Assembly (NCBI GenBank): GCA_020162035.1
Contig: JAIUNM010000001.1
Location: 186,001-250,000 of the forward strand
Reading direction: 5' to 3'
Source of the DNA: Bacteroidota bacterium
GTDB taxonomy: Bacteria; Bacteroidota; Bacteroidia; B-17B0; Aurantibacillaceae
Length of the DNA: 64,000 nt
Part shown: positions 16,856 to 24,772 of the stretch, piece after piece
How the letters are laid out: each line of letters opens with the position of its first letter
Position numbering within the stretch: the stretch's first letter is position 1
Notes under the pieces: model-generated
What the model was told of the DNA's origin: nothing
Seen by the model: only the letters and a program-made list of their open reading frames with translations
The model's database searches: none
Position numbers and translations under genes: made by a program

Positions 16856-19120
16856 ATGATTAAAAATTTAATAGTAATATTTGTTTTAATTTTTCTTAGC
16901 AATTTGCAAAGTCAAACTATTCGTGTTTTATCTAAAGATGATAGTATCCCAATTCCATCTTCTCATATTGTAATAAAAGATTTAAAAAAAGGCAATGAAA
17001 CATTTACAGTAACAAATAATGTTGGAATTGCAACTTTAGATGAAGTTAAGTTTCCTAACTCAAATTATTTTATTACAATATCTTTTATTGGTTACAAAAA
17101 AATAAGCGATACTGTTTATAAAAATCAAAATAAAACATATTATTTATTTCCCGAAAAAGCAGTTTTAAATGAAGTTGTAGTAACTGGTCAATATGCGCCT
17201 AACAGTCCCGAAAAAGCAGTACACAAAATTAAAATAATTGACAGTAAAAAAATTGAAGCAATGGGTGCTGTTAATTTAAGAGATGTTTTAACAAACGAAC
17301 TTAACATTAGATTATCTCAAGATAATATTTTAGGAAGCAGTATGAGCCTGCAAGGCATATCAGGTCAAAATGTGAAAATTTTATTAGATGGTGTTCCTAT
17401 AACTGGAAGATTAAATGGGAATATTGATTTATCACAAATTAATATGAATAACGTTGAAAGAATTGAAATTATTGAAGGGCCATTATCTGTAACTTATGGA
17501 ACTGACGCGCTTGGAGGCACAATTAACATTATCTCTAAAAAATCACAAAAAGAAACGTTTTCTATTTCATCAAACAATTATTACGAAAGTATAGGGCAAT
17601 ATAACACAACAGGAAAAATTGGTTATAGAAAAAATAAAAATTTAATTACATTAGCTGGAGGCAGAAATTATTTTGATGGATGGCGCACAAACGATCAACC
17701 CTTTTATATAGAGCAAGTAAGAATTGCCGATAGTTTACGCTATAAAAACTGGAAACCAAAAGAACAATTATTTGGAACATTATATTACGGACATTACTTT
17801 AAAAAATTAAAATTAGGTTATACAGGCGATTATTTTTATGAGCAAGTAACAAATAAAGGAATGCCCAGAGCTCCATATAACGAAACAGCATTTGATGATT
17901 ATTATGTAACCAACAGAATTAGCAACTCTTTAAATTTAAATGGGCAATTAAATAAAAACTATCATTTAAATCTTATAGCTGCATACAACCATTTTCAAAG
18001 AAACAAAAACACATATTATAATGATTTAACCACTTTAGATAAAATACTTACTAAAAATAGTGGCGATCAAGACACCAGTATTTTCAATAATATTATAACA
18101 AGAGGCTCTATTAGCAGCACTAAAGACTCTTCTAAACTTAATTATGAATTCGGATACGATATTAATCATGAAACAGCTTTAGGAAATAAAATTAAAAACA
18201 CAAAACAAACCATTGGAGATTATGCAATTTTTACTACCGCAGAGTATAAACCTATTTCACAATTAATAATCCGTCCAGGCCTAAGAGCAATATACAATAC
18301 AGGATATAAAGCTCCATTAGTTCCATCATTAAATATAAAATATTCAATTCAATTAAAAAACAACCAATCTGTTGCTGTTCGTTTTTCTTACGCAAGAGGT
18401 TTTAGAGCGCCTTCGTTAAAAGAACTTTATTTTTACTTTGTTGATGTTAACCATAACATAACTGGAAATGCAAACTTAAAAGCAGAGCAATCGCATAACT
18501 TTAATTTAAGTGCGAGTTTTATTCAAACTCAAAACGAAAAAGCATATAAACTTGAGTTAAGTACATTTTACAACACTATTGATAACATGATTTCTTTAGC
18601 GCAATCTTCAACAACACAATTTAGTTATTTTAATGTAGATAAATATCAAACCGTTGGTGCGCAATTGCAAAACGAATATGGAATTAAACATTTTAAAATA
18701 ACTATTGGTGGTGCTTATGTTGGAAGATACAATCAAATAACCTCAGCGCAACTTTCTGAAACATTTTTATTTTCGCCAGAAGGTAGATGTAATTTATTTT
18801 ACGAATGGCATAAACAAAATATTACTTTTGGTTTGTTTTATAAATACACTGGCAAATTGCCAAGTTATGCTTTAACAACATCAAATGATGTTACAAAAAA
18901 TATTATTCAAGATTATCATACAGCAGATTGTTCTATCTCAAAATCTTTTTACAAAAAAATGCTTAATGTAACTTTAGGTGCAAAAAATTTAATGAATGTA
19001 ATAAATGTAAATGGCATAACTACAGGTGCAGCACACTCATCTGGAGGAAACTCAGTTTCGGTTGGCATGGGAAGAACTTATTTTGTAAAACTTGATATTA
19101 ACCTAAACACTAAAAACTAA
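16856..19120 (+). CDS. TonB-dependent outer-membrane receptor, probable haem receptor
   Basis: A 754-residue outer-membrane receptor: signal peptide (to about residue 19), a carboxypeptidase-like (CarbopepD_reg) domain near 20-100, a TonB-like segment NEVVVTGQYAP near 104, the plug with LLDGVPITGRLNGNIDLSQI (about 174) and RIEIIEGPLSVTYGTDALGGTINI (about 201), and a 22-strand-type barrel ending in an aromatic-rich strand. FRAPSLKELYFYFVDVNHN (about 517) resembles the FRAP region of haem receptors. It would import the ligand captured by the HmuY-like proteins. Confidence 0.9.
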   Translation: MIKNLIVIFVLIFLSNLQSQTIRVLSKDDSIPIPSSHIVIKDLKKGNETFTVTNNVGIATLDEVKFPNSNYFITISFIGYKKISDTVYKNQNKTYYLFPEKAVLNEVVVTGQYAPNSPEKAVHKIKIIDSKKIEAMGAVNLRDVLTNELNIRLSQDNILGSSMSLQGISGQNVKILLDGVPITGRLNGNIDLSQINMNNVERIEIIEGPLSVTYGTDALGGTINIISKKSQKETFSISSNNYYESIGQYNTTGKIGYRKNKNLITLAGGRNYFDGWRTNDQPFYIEQVRIADSLRYKNWKPKEQLFGTLYYGHYFKKLKLGYTGDYFYEQVTNKGMPRAPYNETAFDDYYVTNRISNSLNLNGQLNKNYHLNLIAAYNHFQRNKNTYYNDLTTLDKILTKNSGDQDTSIFNNIITRGSISSTKDSSKLNYEFGYDINHETALGNKIKNTKQTIGDYAIFTTAEYKPISQLIIRPGLRAIYNTGYKAPLVPSLNIKYSIQLKNNQSVAVRFSYARGFRAPSLKELYFYFVDVNHNITGNANLKAEQSHNFNLSASFIQTQNEKAYKLELSTFYNTIDNMISLAQSSTTQFSYFNVDKYQTVGAQLQNEYGIKHFKITIGGAYVGRYNQITSAQLSETFLFSPEGRCNLFYEWHKQNITFGLFYKYTGKLPSYALTTSNDVTKNIIQDYHTADCSISKSFYKKMLNVTLGAKNLMNVINVNGITTGAAHSSGGNSVSVGMGRTYFVKLDINLNTKN

Positions 19121-19121
19121 T

Positions 19122-20087
19122 TTGAAAAATCTATTATATATTTTTTTATTTTTTATTTTAATTATTGTTTCGTGCAAAAAAGAAGAATTGCCCGTAACTA
19201 AACACGATGCTGGAAATGTAATTACTTCATCAGTTGATTTAGGCGATACCTATAAATGGCAAATTTATTTTAACTTAGAATCAAATAGCATTGTAAGTCA
19301 AAACATAAAAACAATTTGGGATTTAGGTTTTGAAAATGGTGAAAATGGTTCAAAAATTGTTTTAAACTCTTCTAAATTTATGTTCGCAAGAAATACTGGC
19401 GTTACAAATTTTTCACTAGTAACAGATACTCTTGGATTTGAAATTAATAAGAAATGGGATCATCCATCAGGAAATCTAGATTCAACAGCTATTGGTAATT
19501 GGCAAAACTCAAATAATGTTTATATAATAGATAGAGGGTACAGTGAAACAGGCATACACCAAGGTTTTAGAAAATTACAAATTTTATCTGTAAACCCTAC
19601 TTCATATAATATACGTTTTGCATTATTAAATGGCAGTGGCGATGTAACTTTAACTATAAACAAAACAACAAATTACAATTTAACACATTTATCTTTTGCA
19701 ACTTCAAACACAGTTATTGTTGAACCCGAAAAAACAAAATGGGATATTGTTTTCACGCAATACACACATACTTTTTTTAACCCCGTTCAACCTTATTTAG
19801 TTACTGGATGTTTATCTAACAGATACAAAACAACAGCCTATTCCGATTCAACAACTAATTTTTCGGATATTAAATTTGACAACCTAAACCTATCCAAACT
19901 ATCTACAGATATAAACGCAATTGGCTTTACTTGGAAAAATTATACAGGTTCTAATTATATAACAAAACCTCAAAATAATTTTGTAATAAAAAACAGTAAC
20001 GATTATTATTTTAAATTACATTTTATTGATTTCTATAACCAATCTGGCGTAAAAGGCAGCCCTAAATGGGAATACCAAAAATTATAA
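19122..20087 (+). CDS. HmuY-family lipoprotein
   Basis: A 321-residue protein starting at TTG, 1 base after the receptor stop. A lipoprotein signal ends FFILIIVSC (Cys 18). Two HmuY-type repeats are visible: TIWDLGFENG near 65 and TKWDIVFTQYTHTF near 206, with a tryptophan-containing AIGFTWKNYTGSNY near 266. It is probably the surface haemophore partner of the receptor. Its two-repeat form parallels the secreted protein at 13951, but it has no T9SS domain. Confidence 0.8.
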   Translation: MKNLLYIFLFFILIIVSCKKEELPVTKHDAGNVITSSVDLGDTYKWQIYFNLESNSIVSQNIKTIWDLGFENGENGSKIVLNSSKFMFARNTGVTNFSLVTDTLGFEINKKWDHPSGNLDSTAIGNWQNSNNVYIIDRGYSETGIHQGFRKLQILSVNPTSYNIRFALLNGSGDVTLTINKTTNYNLTHLSFATSNTVIVEPEKTKWDIVFTQYTHTFFNPVQPYLVTGCLSNRYKTTAYSDSTTNFSDIKFDNLNLSKLSTDINAIGFTWKNYTGSNYITKPQNNFVIKNSNDYYFKLHFIDFYNQSGVKGSPKWEYQKL

Positions 20088-20131
20088 AACTATTATTTTA
20101 ACATAATTTAAAGAGAAATTAAAAATTATAA

Positions 20132-20162
20132 TTTGTTTTGTTAGGATTCCTAACTATATTTG
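20132..20162 (+). promoter_or_regulatory. Promoter with perfect palindrome in the spacer (candidate operator)
   Basis: TTTG (20132-20135), a 19-base spacer and TATATTTG (20155-20162) fit the Bacteroidota promoter. The spacer holds GTTAGGATTCCTAAC (20140-20154), a perfect 7-1-7 palindrome touching the -7 box. A repressor bound there would block the promoter of the thioredoxin-like/haemoglobin/MarR cluster; the MarR protein at 21138 is the obvious candidate, by proximity only. Confidence 0.65.
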
Positions 20163-20203
20163 TATTGGCAACATTGCCATAAAACTATTTAAATTAAAAT
20201 AAA

Positions 20204-20437
20204 ATGAAAAAATCAATTTTTTATCATGCAGGATGTTCGGTATGCGTAAGCGCAGAACAAGACATCGTAAATTTAATGGGTGCAAATAATGTAGAAGTAG
20301 TTCATTTTGGTAACGACAAATCAAGAATTGCTGAAGCAGAAAAAGCTGGTGTAAAGTCTGTTCCTGCGCTTGTTACTCCAAATGGAAATGTTCTACATAT
20401 AAATTTTGGGGCATCTATGGCCGATGTAAAAGGTTAA
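20204..20437 (+). CDS. Small thioredoxin-fold protein with CxxC motif
   Basis: A 77-residue cytoplasmic protein with CSVC at residues 11-14 and a cis-proline motif VPALVTPNG near 47-55, which gives a minimal thioredoxin/glutaredoxin fold. It is the first gene after the palindromic promoter and is followed by a strong terminator hairpin. That makes it the most highly expressed gene of the cluster if the hairpin is partly read through. Likely redox or stress related; the partner is unknown. Confidence 0.75.
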   Translation: MKKSIFYHAGCSVCVSAEQDIVNLMGANNVEVVHFGNDKSRIAEAEKAGVKSVPALVTPNGNVLHINFGASMADVKG

Positions 20438-20440
20438 AAA

Positions 20441-20482
20441 TAAATTCTCACAGGTTAAATTTAATCTGTGAGAATTTTTTTA
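20441..20482 (+). terminator. Strong hairpin terminator (works in both directions by sequence)
   Basis: A perfect 12-bp stem, AAATTCTCACAG with CTGTGAGAATTT, a 12-base AT loop and a following T run. It lies between the thioredoxin-like gene and the DUF2024 gene and may attenuate the downstream genes. Confidence 0.8.
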
Positions 20483-20506
20483 AAAAATCAAATTAAAAAA
20501 TAATTT

Positions 20507-20770
20507 ATGAGAGTAGCAGTTTGGGACACCTATGTTACAAAAAAAGATGGGTCAATTATGCATTTTGATATTATTGCGCCTATTGAAATTAGAGATGCAA
20601 GTATAATACATAATTTTGGCAAAGAATATTTAAAATCAAAAAATCAAGAAAAACAAGCTATAACAGCAAACGAATGTAGATTTTGTCATATTGAAAATAT
20701 TAAACCACAATGGGAATTAGATATAAAACAAAAAGGTTATTATATTTATGAAATGGAAAACTGTAAATGA
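20507..20770 (+). CDS. DUF2024-family protein
   Basis: An 87-residue protein starting RVAVWDTYVTKKDG, typical of DUF2024, with HFDIIAPIEI following. It contains NECRFCHIENI near residues 61-71; CRFCH is a CxxCH sequence, but no export signal is present, so covalent haem c attachment is unlikely and metal binding is an alternative. The stop overlaps the truncated haemoglobin start by 4 bases (ATGA), so the two are translationally coupled. Function of the family is not known to me. Confidence 0.8.
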   Translation: MRVAVWDTYVTKKDGSIMHFDIIAPIEIRDASIIHNFGKEYLKSKNQEKQAITANECRFCHIENIKPQWELDIKQKGYYIYEMENCK

Positions 20771-21141
20771 AAAAAGACATTGAAACCAAAACTGACGTTG
20801 AACTTTTAGTAAATACATTTTATGATAAGGTTAAAACTAGCAGTATAATTGGTCCAATTTTTAATGAAATAATTAATGTTGATTGGAAACATCATTTACC
20901 AAAAATGTATTCGTTTTGGGCAAGTGTGTTATTAGGTGAACATAGTTTTTCGGGTAATCCTATGCAAAAGCATATACAAATTAGCAAACTAACAAAAATG
21001 AGCGAACATGAGTTTTTAGAGTGGTTAAAATTATTTAATGAAACTACAAACGAATTATTTGAAGGCGAAAAAGCCGAAGATGCTAAAACTAGAGCTGAAA
21101 ATATTGCGCGTTTAATGTTATACAACATTCAAAAAGCATGA
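20767..21141 (+). CDS. Group III truncated haemoglobin
   Basis: A 124-residue globin: helical, with DVELLVNTFYDKV at the B helix, IGPIFNE, the HHLPKMYSFWASVLLG segment and a proximal-His region (NPMQKHIQI, about 62-70), all typical of group III truncated haemoglobins. Such proteins bind O2 or NO, and detoxification of NO or reactive oxygen is a usual proposal. Coupled by ATGA overlaps on both sides to DUF2024 and MarR genes. Confidence 0.88.
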   Translation: MKKDIETKTDVELLVNTFYDKVKTSSIIGPIFNEIINVDWKHHLPKMYSFWASVLLGEHSFSGNPMQKHIQISKLTKMSEHEFLEWLKLFNETTNELFEGEKAEDAKTRAENIARLMLYNIQKA

Positions 21142-21743
21142 ACCAGTCAGATTTTAATTTAATAATTCAAAATCAACACATAGAAAGTAAAATTATTGCT
21201 TCGTTTGAAAGAATTGCTCAAATATTTAGAGTTTTACTTTGGCAAGAAAGTAAAAAATACTCACTTAGTCCAATTCAAATTCAAATTTTAATTTTTTTAT
21301 CTACACACACCGAAGATAAAAGAAAAGTTACTTATTTGGCAAACGAATTTAATATGACCAAAGCTACTATAAGCGATGCTATTAAATCGTTAGAACAAAA
21401 AGAATTAATCACAAAAAATTATATCGATAACGATATAAGAAGTTACATAATTCAACTTACAACTAAAGGTAAAAATATTGCAAATAAAACATCAGTTTTT
21501 ACCCAGCAATTACATGAACCATTAAGTAAACTTAATTTAAATGATAAAGAAAATTTATTATTAAATATGCTCAATATAATTTCTCATTCAAACAAAAACG
21601 GGTTAATTTCAGTTCAAAGAATGTGTTATACTTGTTCTCATTTTCAAACCAATAATAAAAAACACATTTGTAAATTATTAAATAAAGAATTAAAAAACAC
21701 CGAGTTAAGGCTAGATTGCCAGGAATATAAGCTAAAAGAATGA
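21138..21743 (+). CDS. MarR-family regulator with C-terminal four-cysteine motif
   Basis: A 201-residue regulator. The winged helix (about 30-115) includes the recognition helix FNMTKATISDAIKSLEQKELI. After the usual MarR dimer helices there is an added tail with Cys163, Cys166, Cys178 and Cys194 (C-x2-C-x11-C-x15-C), a spacing that could hold zinc or an iron-sulphur cluster. With a truncated haemoglobin beside it, sensing of NO, O2 or redox state is a reasonable inference. It probably controls its own operon through the palindrome at 20140-20154. Confidence 0.8.
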   Translation: MNQSDFNLIIQNQHIESKIIASFERIAQIFRVLLWQESKKYSLSPIQIQILIFLSTHTEDKRKVTYLANEFNMTKATISDAIKSLEQKELITKNYIDNDIRSYIIQLTTKGKNIANKTSVFTQQLHEPLSKLNLNDKENLLLNMLNIISHSNKNGLISVQRMCYTCSHFQTNNKKHICKLLNKELKNTELRLDCQEYKLKE

Positions 21744-21927
21744 AGGTTTAATTCTTCTTAAAATAAAACATCAATCACTTTTAATTCACAAAAGTTAACA
21801 TAAAAATAAATTAATTTGTAAAGTTGAATTAGCATGCAAAATCTAAACCTCTAACTTCGCATAAAATTTTTTTTATTATTACTGTAAATAATTATCCAAA
21901 CAAAACCAATCTAAATGCTTTTGTAAA

Positions 21928-22806
21928 TTGAAATTGATAAAACTTTTAATTAATTCTAACATCTACATTTCATTAGCGGCGGTTGCTCTAACTGTTTCTA
22001 CACAAATACAACTTGGCCTTAAACCACAATGGCATCCCTATTTATTTTTAATATTTTTTGCGACTTTATTTGAATATAATTTACACAGGTTAATAACTAT
22101 TTTAACTCATTCAGAAGCCATAAATTCTGAAAAACACAGTTGGGTAAAAAAAAATAGTATTTGGTTTTATGTTTTAGTAATTTGTTCAATTATTGGTTTT
22201 TTGATTTCTGTTTTTCAAGCCAAAGTTTCTGTATTATTAACCTTAGCTCCTATTGCTGGTTTAACTTTATTTTACTCAACTCCAATAACAAAAACTGCAA
22301 ATGGCATTTTTAGACTTAGGCAAATTCCATATTTAAAAATATTTTTAATTGCATTTGTATGGTCAACAATTACAATTTTATTACCAGTAATTCATTCGGA
22401 AAATAAAATTGAAGATTGGCGAGTAACGACAATGATAATTGAACGATTTTTATTTGTATTAGCTATTACTATACCTTTTGATATTAGAGACGTGGAAGAT
22501 GATTCTAAAACTGAATTAAAAACTATTCCATTAAAAATAGGTAAAAATAAATCCTTAAAACTATCTATTGTTTTAATGACGTTATTTTTAATATTAACTA
22601 TAATTCATTATACAATTGCTTCACAATCTTTTTTAATTATCGCATATGTAATTTCGTTTTTAACAACATTATTTTTTTTAATAAGTAAAAAAATACAAAA
22701 CCTAACTCTTTATTATTATGGCTTTTTAGATGGTACAATGTTTTTACAAGGAATTTTAGTCCTATTATTTTATATAATTAAACAAAATTTTAACCAATAT
22801 GCTTAA
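21928..22806 (+). CDS. UbiA-family prenyltransferase-like membrane protein
   Basis: A 292-residue polytopic membrane protein beginning at TTG, with about eight hydrophobic segments. The two Asp/Asn-containing loops of the UbiA family are recognisable: EYNLHRLITIL near residue 50 and FDIRDVEDDSKTELKTIPLKIG near 184. UbiA enzymes attach prenyl groups to aromatic or other acceptors (quinones, haem, carotenoid-like lipids). The substrate cannot be predicted here. The stop overlaps a 36-codon frame starting at 22799. Confidence 0.75.
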   Translation: MKLIKLLINSNIYISLAAVALTVSTQIQLGLKPQWHPYLFLIFFATLFEYNLHRLITILTHSEAINSEKHSWVKKNSIWFYVLVICSIIGFLISVFQAKVSVLLTLAPIAGLTLFYSTPITKTANGIFRLRQIPYLKIFLIAFVWSTITILLPVIHSENKIEDWRVTTMIIERFLFVLAITIPFDIRDVEDDSKTELKTIPLKIGKNKSLKLSIVLMTLFLILTIIHYTIASQSFLIIAYVISFLTTLFFLISKKIQNLTLYYYGFLDGTMFLQGILVLLFYIIKQNFNQYA

Positions 22807-22909
22807 CAACGGTATTCCTGTTTCAACTTCTTTACCACCTACGTTGCAAAGAGAAAATGTTGTTCATAAAAACAAACTTTATAAAGTAAAAGTATTAAGG
22901 TTATCCTAA
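22799..22909 (+). CDS. Short 36-codon frame overlapping the UbiA stop (possible truncated gene)
   Basis: ATG at 22799 overlaps the UbiA stop region, the usual arrangement for coupled genes here. The frame encodes MLNNGIPVSTSLPP and continues to TAA at 22907-22909, about 30 bases before the GIY-YIG repeat array. It may be the start of a gene cut off when the array arose, or chance. No family is recognised. Confidence 0.3.
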   Translation: MLNNGIPVSTSLPPTLQRENVVHKNKLYKVKVLRLS

Positions 22910-22966
22910 TTCCCCTTAAAAATTTTTACAACTATATTAATATTGCGTAAACCGTGTACATAATAA

Positions 22967-22993
22967 AAAAAGCTATCAATTAGATAGCTTTTT
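22967..22993. terminator. Bidirectional hairpin terminator of repeat unit 1
   Basis: AAAAAGCTATC and GATAGCTTTTT form an 11-bp stem with the loop AATTA and T runs on both strands. The same hairpin recurs 321 bases on (23288-23314) and, slightly altered, at 23609-23630. It stands where a tRNA terminator would, just beyond the tRNA-like tail. Confidence 0.8.
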
Positions 22994-23015
22994 GCGGTGA
23001 GGGCGGGATTCGAAT

Positions 23016-23282
23016 CTACCTGTCGGTAGACAGGCCCGCGCTTCCATCTTTCATTGCCTTAAGTTTTTCTTTTCCAACTCCGCTTTTCCAATACTTTTCT
23101 CTAATTCTTGCTTCTACTCTTGTGTTAACTTTTTCTTGATAAAGCAAATCAAATGGTGCATAAGGTTTTGTTGTTTTTTCATATCCATTATTGTGTTGTT
23201 TTAGTCGTCTTTCCAAATCGCTAGTTAAACCAACATAAATGTATTTTCTGCTTTTACTAGATATTGCGTAAACCGTGTGCAT
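23016..23282 (-). CDS. GIY-YIG endonuclease, repeat copy 1
   Basis: An 88-residue single-domain nuclease. YAISSKSRKYIYVGLTSDLERRLKQHN carries the GIY-YIG core (here VYAI and IYVG) with the catalytic Arg, and ARIREKYWKSGVGKEKL carries the second conserved block. The start at 23282 is chosen to match copy 2; an upstream ATG would add six residues inside the terminator hairpin. The last codons (AGLSTDR) are made by the inverted repeat at 23019-23034. It is a UvrC-C-like, homing-type small nuclease; a role in its own spread is inferred. Confidence 0.85.
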   Translation of the reverse strand: MHTVYAISSKSRKYIYVGLTSDLERRLKQHNNGYEKTTKPYAPFDLLYQEKVNTRVEARIREKYWKSGVGKEKLKAMKDGSAGLSTDR

Positions 23283-23336
23283 AATAAAAAAAGCTATCAA
23301 TTAGATAGCTTTTTGCGGTGAGGGCGGGATTCGAAT

Positions 23337-23603
23337 CTACCTGTCGGCAGACAGGCCCGCGTTTCCATCAATCATTGCCTTAAGTTTTTCTTTTCCAACT
23401 CCGCTTTTCCAATACTTTTCTCTTTTTCTTGCTTCTACTCTTGTGTTAACTTTTTCTTGATAAAGCAAAACAAATGGCGCATAAGGTTTTGTTGTTTTTT
23501 CATAACCATTATTATGTTGTTTTAATCGCCTTTCCAAATCGCTAGTTAAACCAACATAAATGTATTTTCTGCTTTTGCTGGATATTGCGTAAACTGTGTA
23601 CAT
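23337..23603 (-). CDS. GIY-YIG endonuclease, repeat copy 2
   Basis: An 88-residue paralogue of the preceding gene, differing at only a few positions (for example MYTVYA against MHTVYA at the start, PFVLLYQ against PFDLLYQ, and NAGLSADR against SAGLSTDR at the end). The GIY-YIG motifs and the basic helix are intact. It is the second unit of the 321-bp tandem array. Both copies appear functional by sequence. Confidence 0.85.
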   Translation of the reverse strand: MYTVYAISSKSRKYIYVGLTSDLERRLKQHNNGYEKTTKPYAPFVLLYQEKVNTRVEARKREKYWKSGVGKEKLKAMIDGNAGLSADR

Positions 23604-23647
23604 AATAAAAAAAGCTATCTATTAGATAGCTTCTTGCGGGAAAAAAG

Positions 23648-23761
23648 GTACAAATTTCAAACGATTTCGCCAAGGATTTGGGTGAAATACTTGATTTCAT
23701 TGACCGTTTCCGTCCTGAAATAGACGCCATTGGTAAAGAACCCGAAATTTCCGAAAAATAG
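23648..23761 (+). pseudogene. C-terminal fragment of a truncated gene at the element junction
   Basis: Directly after the broken third repeat unit a frame of 37 codons reads VQISNDFAKDLGEILDFIDRF and on to KEPEISEK, then TAG at 23759-23761. It has no start codon and enters from the repeat without one, so it is the tail of a gene whose front is lost. An acidic amphipathic helix is visible; the family is not recognised. It marks the left end of the second mobile region. Confidence 0.5.
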
Positions 23762-23797
23762 CCCCTTACTGCCCTCCAAATTCAAGGTGGGAGCCTT

Positions 23798-24406
23798 TTA
23801 GCAACAATTGTCCCCCGCCTGAATTGGGGGGCATTTAACTGATCCGTAACTGCAATAAACACAACAATCGCCTTCTAATGGCTTTAACCTTGCTTTGCAG
23901 TTTTCGCACTCATAAAAATAGGCACATGCGTCCGTTGGCATTATTTCATCCTTTTTATGGCCACATTCCGGGCAGGTTAAGGTGGATTTCAGCTCTACCT
24001 TTTTGCCATTATAAGTTCCACAGGTTTCGCAAGAACCGTGAAGTTTATTCCTGTAATAATTTACTCCGGTTGCTACAAGTAATCCTAACATTCCCCCGTA
24101 CAGAAAATATGTCCAATAATCACTGTTATTGAAATGATAGCCATAAAAAATTAGTAGGCCGCTTGGGATGGCAATAAGAAGCGGATAAGTACAACGATGC
24201 TTTCTATAAGAAATAATAAATCCAATAATAGAAATCAAAACCATCAATTGAAATATCCACATTGTCCAACCTCCAAACAGTTCAAAACTGCCCAGTCCAA
24301 GAGCAGAAGCTGCAAAGGCAAAAAGGGGAAAGCAGCAGGGTGAAAAGATGGCGGTGATTAATAAACCAAGAGTCCCAATTTTATCTATGTTATTTGTAAT
24401 TTTCAT
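23798..24406 (-). CDS. MerC-like membrane protein fused to a Cys-rich GDCC-type domain
   Basis: A 202-residue protein. The N-terminal ~120 residues are a four-helix MerC-like transporter with the vicinal pair SPCCFP (Cys24-Cys25) in helix 1. The C-terminal part is Cys-rich: SCETCGTYNG, TCPECGHKK, CENCKARL and GDCCVYCSYGSVKCPP. MerC proteins carry Hg(II) across the inner membrane; the tail probably binds metal and may sequester it. The start overlaps the ArsR stop (ATGA). No mercuric reductase is present here, so the metal could be another soft cation. Confidence 0.85.
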   Translation of the reverse strand: MKITNNIDKIGTLGLLITAIFSPCCFPLFAFAASALGLGSFELFGGWTMWIFQLMVLISIIGFIISYRKHRCTYPLLIAIPSGLLIFYGYHFNNSDYWTYFLYGGMLGLLVATGVNYYRNKLHGSCETCGTYNGKKVELKSTLTCPECGHKKDEIMPTDACAYFYECENCKARLKPLEGDCCVYCSYGSVKCPPIQAGDNCC

Positions 24407-24768
24407 GCAATGGAGTTCTGTTTGATATGTTTGAAGAAAGGATTTAGAATCTTATGATGTTCCTTCTTTAAAGAGTAATAAATGGTTTGTCCGGAACGTC
24501 TCGTTTGCACAATGTTTCCATCCTTCATTTTTCTCAGGTGCTGAGAAATTGCAGGAATACTAATACCAATTATGTCGCTTAAATCGCAAGGACATAATTC
24601 TTGCTCATTCTCCAAAAGAAAAAGAATTTTAAGCCTTACTTCGTTCCCTGCTAATTCTAACACTTTTCCGAGGGATTCAAAGGTATCTGCGTTTTCCTTT
24701 ATTATCTTTTTACATTGGTCAATCTGATGCTTATCAGCAAAAACTCTTATACATGAATTCTTTTCCAT
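24403..24768 (-). CDS. ArsR/SmtB-family metal-responsive repressor
   Basis: A 121-residue winged-helix regulator with the ArsR core: LAGNEVRLKILFLLENEQELCPCDLSDIIGISIPAISQHLRKMKDGNIVQTRRSGQ, in which ELCPCDL has a Cys-x-Cys pair at the position of the metal site in ArsR/CadC-like proteins. It should leave DNA when metal binds. The promoter upstream carries a perfect palindrome overlapping the -33 box, which supports autoregulation together with the MerC gene. Confidence 0.88.
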   Translation of the reverse strand: MEKNSCIRVFADKHQIDQCKKIIKENADTFESLGKVLELAGNEVRLKILFLLENEQELCPCDLSDIIGISIPAISQHLRKMKDGNIVQTRRSGQTIYYSLKKEHHKILNPFFKHIKQNSIA

Positions 24769-24772
24769 GATA

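Larger units (their letters stand above)
22941..23640. repeat. Tandem array (321-bp period) of GIY-YIG units with tRNA-like tails
   Basis: The sequence TATTGCGTAAAC recurs at 22941, 23262 and 23583, exactly 321 bases apart. There are two full units and a third that stops at about 23640. Each unit (minus strand) has the first codons of a GIY-YIG gene, a terminator hairpin AAAAAGCTATC/GATAGCTTTTT, a tRNA 3'-end-like stretch (GATTCGAATCCCGCCCTCAC then CG), the inverted repeat CCTGTC-GGTA-GACAGG and the body of the gene. The first unit begins with a truncated gene start (ATG at 22961). Differences between copies are few, so the duplication is recent. Confidence 0.9.

Noticed and set aside
20507..20770. 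CRFCH in the DUF2024 protein as a c-type haem site
   Set aside because: The protein has no signal peptide, so cytochrome c maturation in the periplasm would not reach it.
22941..23640. CRISPR array, because of regularly spaced repeats
   Set aside because: The period is 321 bases and the units are coding; there are no short repeats with unique spacers and no cas genes.
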